DNA of 64,000 nucleotides from Flavobacteriales bacterium. GTDB taxonomy: Bacteria > Bacteroidota > Bacteroidia > Flavobacteriales_F > PHOS-HE28. Made by a program: the position numbers and the translations under genes. Where the stretch lies: NCBI GenBank assembly GCA_019912395.1, contig JAIOIH010000087.1:185833-249832 (forward strand). Direction: 5' to 3'. This document shows, piece after piece, positions 61,562 through 64,000 of this stretch. Within the stretch, counting starts at the first letter, position 1, and every line of letters starts with the position of its first letter. The notes under the pieces are model-generated. The model saw only the letters and a list, made by a program, of their open reading frames with translations, searched no databases and was not told where the DNA came from.

Positions 61562-61691
61562 CAGTTGCCAGGTGTTAGCTGCCAGTTGTCAGGTCGGAAC
61601 CTGGAATTTCATGATAGAACGATACTTCAGCGCGCCCCAAGTCGCGGGCAAGCGTCGGCAGCCTGACAACGAACAACTGCCAACTGACAAC
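61562..61691. repeat. CAACTG-type heptamer repeats as inverted arms
   Basis: The left arm at 61562-61593 is made of CAGTTGCCAGG-like units. The right arm at 61662-61691 contains CCTGACAAC then GAACAACTGCC and AACTGACAAC. GTTGTCAGG (61585-61593) is exactly complementary to CCTGACAAC (61662-61670) with a 68-nt loop. It fills the gap between dapA and the exonuclease gene. Confidence 0.85.
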
Positions 61692-61717
61692 CCAAGAAGT
61701 GCCTCTGATCCCCTCAA

Positions 61718-62323
61718 ATGAATCTCCTCGCCCTCGACTTCGAAACCGCCACCAACGCGCCGGACAGTCCCTGCGAGATGGGTCTGGCCATCGTCCGCAA
61801 CGGTGAGGTTCAAGAGGTGCGCAACTGGTTGATCAAGCCAAGGCAGTGGCCGTATTTCTCTCCGTTCACCATCGCGGTGCATGGCATCCGGCCTGAACAT
61901 GTGGCAAATGCCCCAAGCTTCGCGGAAGTATGGGAAGAGGCCATGCCCCTGATGCATGGCGCCGTGATCGTGGCCCACAACGCGGCGTTCGATATGAACG
62001 TGCTGCGCAGCACCTTGCTGAGCTACCGGCTGCCGCTGCCCACGTTCAGCTATTTCTGCAGCGTGAGCCTCTGTCGTCGTGTTTGGCCCGGCCACAGGGG
62101 CTACGGTTTGGAACCGATGTGCCAAATGCACGGGATCCGCTTTACCCACCACCGTGCGGGGAATGATGCCGAGGCGGCGGCAAAGCTGGTGATCTGCGCC
62201 AGCAGAAAGACCGGCAGTTCATCCGTGGATGACCTCCTGAGGCAAAGCCGCCTGAAATGCGGAGGATTGAGCCCGCAGGAGCACCGTACGCCGGGGGGGA
62301 AGGTGACGGTGTTGGGCAGGTAG
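61718..62323 (+). CDS. DEDDh 3'-5' exonuclease (DnaQ-like)
   Basis: A 201-residue exonuclease domain with the DEDDh set. The first motif is LALDFETATNAPDSPCEMG (Asp7, Glu9), the second VIVAHNAAFDMNVL (Asp in NAAFD), and the last HHRAGNDAEAAAKLV (His and Asp). It resembles DnaQ epsilon and Cas2-like exonuclease domain proteins but lacks a polymerase partner in the window. The 40-residue C-terminus is basic. Proofreading or DNA/RNA trimming is likely. It follows the repeat. Confidence 0.9.
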   Translation: MNLLALDFETATNAPDSPCEMGLAIVRNGEVQEVRNWLIKPRQWPYFSPFTIAVHGIRPEHVANAPSFAEVWEEAMPLMHGAVIVAHNAAFDMNVLRSTLLSYRLPLPTFSYFCSVSLCRRVWPGHRGYGLEPMCQMHGIRFTHHRAGNDAEAAAKLVICASRKTGSSSVDDLLRQSRLKCGGLSPQEHRTPGGKVTVLGR

Positions 62324-62336
62324 AAGTCAGTTTTCC

Positions 62337-62475
62337 GTTGTCAGTTGTTCGGCGGCCGTCCGCGGACCGATCCTCTGTCCTGCATGCGCGAGCGACAGGT
62401 GGAACAGGATTGTTGCGCCGGGGCTATTTTCAACGTACTGAAGCCCCTGACAACTGACATCGAACAACTGACAAC
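62337..62475. repeat. CAACTGA-type inverted repeat with 15-bp perfect arms
   Basis: GTTGTCAGTTGTTCG (62337-62351) is exactly complementary to CGAACAACTGACAAC (62461-62475), separated by 109 nt. Further CTGACAACTGACA units precede the right arm. It lies between the exonuclease gene and the rplT terminator. Confidence 0.92.
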
Positions 62476-62507
62476 TAAAAAGGGCCACTCCTCACGGAAT
62501 GGCCCTT
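62476..62507 (-). terminator. Rho-independent terminator of the rplT operon
   Basis: On the minus strand AAGGGCCA (plus 62500-62507) pairs with TGGCCCTT (plus 62480-62487), with a 12-nt loop, followed by a T run. It lies 27 bp after the rplT stop. Confidence 0.88.
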
Positions 62508-62533
62508 CAGCACCGGATCGGTTCCGGCGAAAC

Positions 62534-62878
62534 CTATTTCACTTTGTCAACGATGGCCTTGAAGCCTTCGGCATCGCTGAAGGCGATCTCGGCGAGGGCC
62601 TTGCGGTCCAGGTTGATCTCGGCGTTCTTCAGCTTGTTCATGAACACGCTGTACGTGAGGCCGTGCATGCGGACCGCGGCATTGATACGTTGGATCCAGA
62701 GGGCGCGGAAGTCGCGCTTCTTGATCTTGCGACCGATGTAGGCGTGGTTGTACCCTTTCTCAACGGTGTTCACCGCCACGGTGAACACGTTCTTCCTCCG
62801 GCCCCAGTTCCCTTTGGCCTTTTTCAGCACCTTCTTGCGGCGTGCGCGGCTGGCGACTTTGTTCTGACTGCGTGGCAT
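62534..62878 (-). CDS. rplT: Large subunit ribosomal protein L20
   Basis: Primary 23S rRNA-binding protein essential for early assembly of the 50S subunit. The 114 residues show [79 protein letters not shown], the full family. Last gene of the infC-rpmI-rplT operon. A hairpin CCCGCC-9nt-GGCGGG (62949-62969) stands in the leader between rpmI and rplT, where L20 autoregulation acts in other bacteria, but the fold here is not recognisable as such. Confidence 0.98.
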   Translation of the reverse strand: MPRSQNKVASRARRKKVLKKAKGNWGRRKNVFTVAVNTVEKGYNHAYIGRKIKKRDFRALWIQRINAAVRMHGLTYSVFMNKLKNAEINLDRKALAEIAFSDAEGFKAIVDKVK

Positions 62879-62948
62879 TCCTTCTTTTGTTTTCGGGCGG
62901 GAGCGTCCGTGCGGTGACGGCTCTTTGGTGCTTCGCGCCCTGGTTTAC

Positions 62949-62969
62949 CCCGCCTGTGTACCCGGCGGG
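62949..62969 (-). promoter_or_regulatory. Hairpin between rpmI and rplT
   Basis: CCCGCC (62949-62954) and GGCGGG (62964-62969) form a 6-bp perfect stem with a 9-nt loop in the 99-bp rpmI-rplT gap. It could be a control structure or processing site; low certainty. Confidence 0.3.
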
Positions 62970-62977
62970 AAACGGTC

Positions 62978-63169
62978 TTACTTCAGGAGCAACAGAATAG
63001 CCTTTTCGTCGTGGCTATGCACCAACGTGGTCTTCTGCAAGTTGCGCTTGCGCTTCTTGTGCTTCTTGGTAAGGATGTGATTGTGGAACGCATGCTTGCG
63101 CTTCACCTTGCCCGTGCCCGTAAGCTTGAAACGCTTCTTGGCACCGGACTTCGTCTTCATCTTGGGCAT
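62978..63169 (-). CDS. rpmI: Large subunit ribosomal protein L35
   Basis: A 63-residue basic ribosomal protein: [44 protein letters not shown] is the whole family motif. The C-terminus [14 protein letters not shown] is slightly leucine rich compared with other phyla. The ATG at 63169 is fixed by the conserved MPKMKTK. It is followed by rplT after 99 bp and preceded by infC after a 259-bp gap with repeats. Confidence 0.97.
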   Translation of the reverse strand: MPKMKTKSGAKKRFKLTGTGKVKRKHAFHNHILTKKHKKRKRNLQKTTLVHSHDEKAILLLLK

Positions 63170-63331
63170 GGCCTCTCTGTGTTGATAGCGTACTAGGGGG
63201 CGCGAATTTCGTGTTTTTTCCCGAACAATGAACAATCCCTCCGGCTTTTCTTTGTTGCGGACTGTTTTTTTGATGTCCTCAAAGCAGTGTAGAGGTGGGT
63301 GTTTGGGTAGCGCCAACCGCTGTCGGGTTAT

Positions 63332-63423
63332 ACCACAAAGAACACGAAGGGCACAAAGGCAGAGACTGCATCCTGCCAACTGCTCGCTGCAGCCTAACAA
63401 CTGACAACGGACACCGGACAACT
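63332..63423. repeat. Mixed short-unit repeats inside the infC-rpmI gap
   Basis: First ACCACAAAGAACACGAAGG and CACAAAGG units (63332-63363), then CTGCCAACTGCTCGC and CTAACAACTGACAACGGACA units (63373-63423). Both are degenerate direct repeats. They sit in the leader between two cotranscribed ribosomal genes, an unusual site. The remainder of the 259-bp gap shows nothing else. Confidence 0.8.
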
Positions 63424-63428
63424 ACGAG

Positions 63429-63998
63429 CTACTTCTTCTTCTTGGGGATCAGGTACATCATCATCCGCTTGCCCTCCAGCTTGGGCATGCTCTCCACAAC
63501 GCCGATGTCCTCCAGTTCCTGCGCGAATTTCAGGAGCAGGATCTCACCCCGTTCCTTGAACACGATGGTCCGTCCCTTGAAGAACACGAACGCCTTCACC
63601 TTGTGGCCTTCCTCCAGGAACCGGCGGGCATGCTTGAGCTTGAAGTTCAGGTCGTGCTCGTCCGTGTTGGGGCCGAAGCGGATCTCCTTCATCTCGATCA
63701 CGGCCTGCTTCGCCTTGATCTCCTTCTGCTTCTTCTTGAGGTCGTAGAGGAATTTCTTGTACTCGATGATCCGGCACACGGGAGGGTCCGCGCTCGCACT
63801 GATCTCCACAAGGTCAAGACCTTTCTCTTCGGCCATTTTCAGGGCCTGCTCGATCGGATAGATGCCTTGTTCGATGCCCTCACCGACCACGCGCACTTCA
63901 GGCACCCCGTAGATACGGTCATTGATACGATGTGGGTCTTCTCGGACTACGCGTCCACGTGGACGGCGGCCCCCCGGACGGGGGGGGCGGGGGCCCAT
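63429..63998 (-). CDS. infC: Translation initiation factor IF-3
   Basis: Prevents subunit joining and selects the start codon. The 189 residues include the N-terminal domain ([67 protein letters not shown]), the linker with [56 protein letters not shown] and a C-terminal IF-3 domain. The ATG at 63998 gives a basic Gly/Arg/Pro start ([16 protein letters not shown]); a start beyond the window edge is not excluded. Confidence 0.94.
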   Translation of the reverse strand: MGPRPPRPGGRRPRGRVVREDPHRINDRIYGVPEVRVVGEGIEQGIYPIEQALKMAEEKGLDLVEISASADPPVCRIIEYKKFLYDLKKKQKEIKAKQAVIEMKEIRFGPNTDEHDLNFKLKHARRFLEEGHKVKAFVFFKGRTIVFKERGEILLLKFAQELEDIGVVESMPKLEGKRMMMYLIPKKKK

Positions 63999-64000
63999 AG

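Overview
The window looks like chromosomal DNA of a GC-rich member of the Bacteroidota, most likely order Flavobacteriales. The evidence is two secreted proteins with type IX secretion C-terminal sorting domains, a DUF3276 PUR-alpha-like protein, a long (315-residue) NusB, the ligA-DUF6913-dapA gene order, a DUF4197 lipoprotein, and several promoter elements matching the Bacteroidota -7 consensus TAnnTTTG. There is no plasmid, phage or rRNA signature. I identify 80 protein genes, one of them cut by the left edge, and two tRNA genes.

Layout. 1-10.9 kb: tail of a surface polysaccharide locus (sugar transferase, nucleotide-sugar dehydratase, glycosyltransferase) mixed with a nucleoside phosphorylase, a T9SS protein, a thioesterase, a four-helix-bundle IVP-like protein and gcvT. 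11-15.8 kb: comB, a zinc-dependent phospholipase-C-like protein, an orphan cytosine-5 DNA methyltransferase, a haem-binding DUF3365 protein and an M48-like peptidase. 15.9-25.5 kb: the most distinctive region, a one-strand run of 19 small genes opened by an ArsR repressor with its own operator and containing eight or nine SRPBCC/AHSA1 proteins, three VOC proteins, two DUF1801 proteins, YdeI-like, DUF4287, DoxX-like and a rifamycin ADP-ribosyltransferase (Arr). 25.7-30.2 kb: a compact gdhA-pntAA-pntAB-pntB-GreA/Rnk-like operon linking glutamate dehydrogenase to NAD(P) transhydrogenation. 30.7-40.4 kb: universal stress protein, YceI, a 3-hydroxyacyl-CoA dehydrogenase/enoyl-CoA hydratase pair, rhodanese plus secreted endonuclease I, an ABC exporter and leucine dehydrogenase. 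40.4-53.8 kb: housekeeping (nusB, yajC, coaE, dnaA, ribD, a metallo-hydrolase-parA-parB operon, a HerA-like ATPase). 54.5-64 kb: a second SRPBCC-GyrI-like fusion, a tRNA-Ser with two 160-bp repeats beyond its 3' end, tRNA-Ala, prmC, ligA, DUF6913, dapA, a DEDDh exonuclease and the infC-rpmI-rplT operon.

Intergenic DNA is unusual. Several gaps hold degenerate tandem repeats of short units (CAACTGA-like, GATCAGAC-like, GGCAGTG-like). In three places these lie as complementary arms able to fold into a long hairpin. A perfect 26-nt palindrome and the tRNA-Ser repeats lie at 55.7-56.1 kb. Four or five genes have a TAnnTTTG-like element ending only 4-5 nt before the start codon, which suggests leaderless transcripts. 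No CRISPR array, integrase or IS transposase gene was seen.
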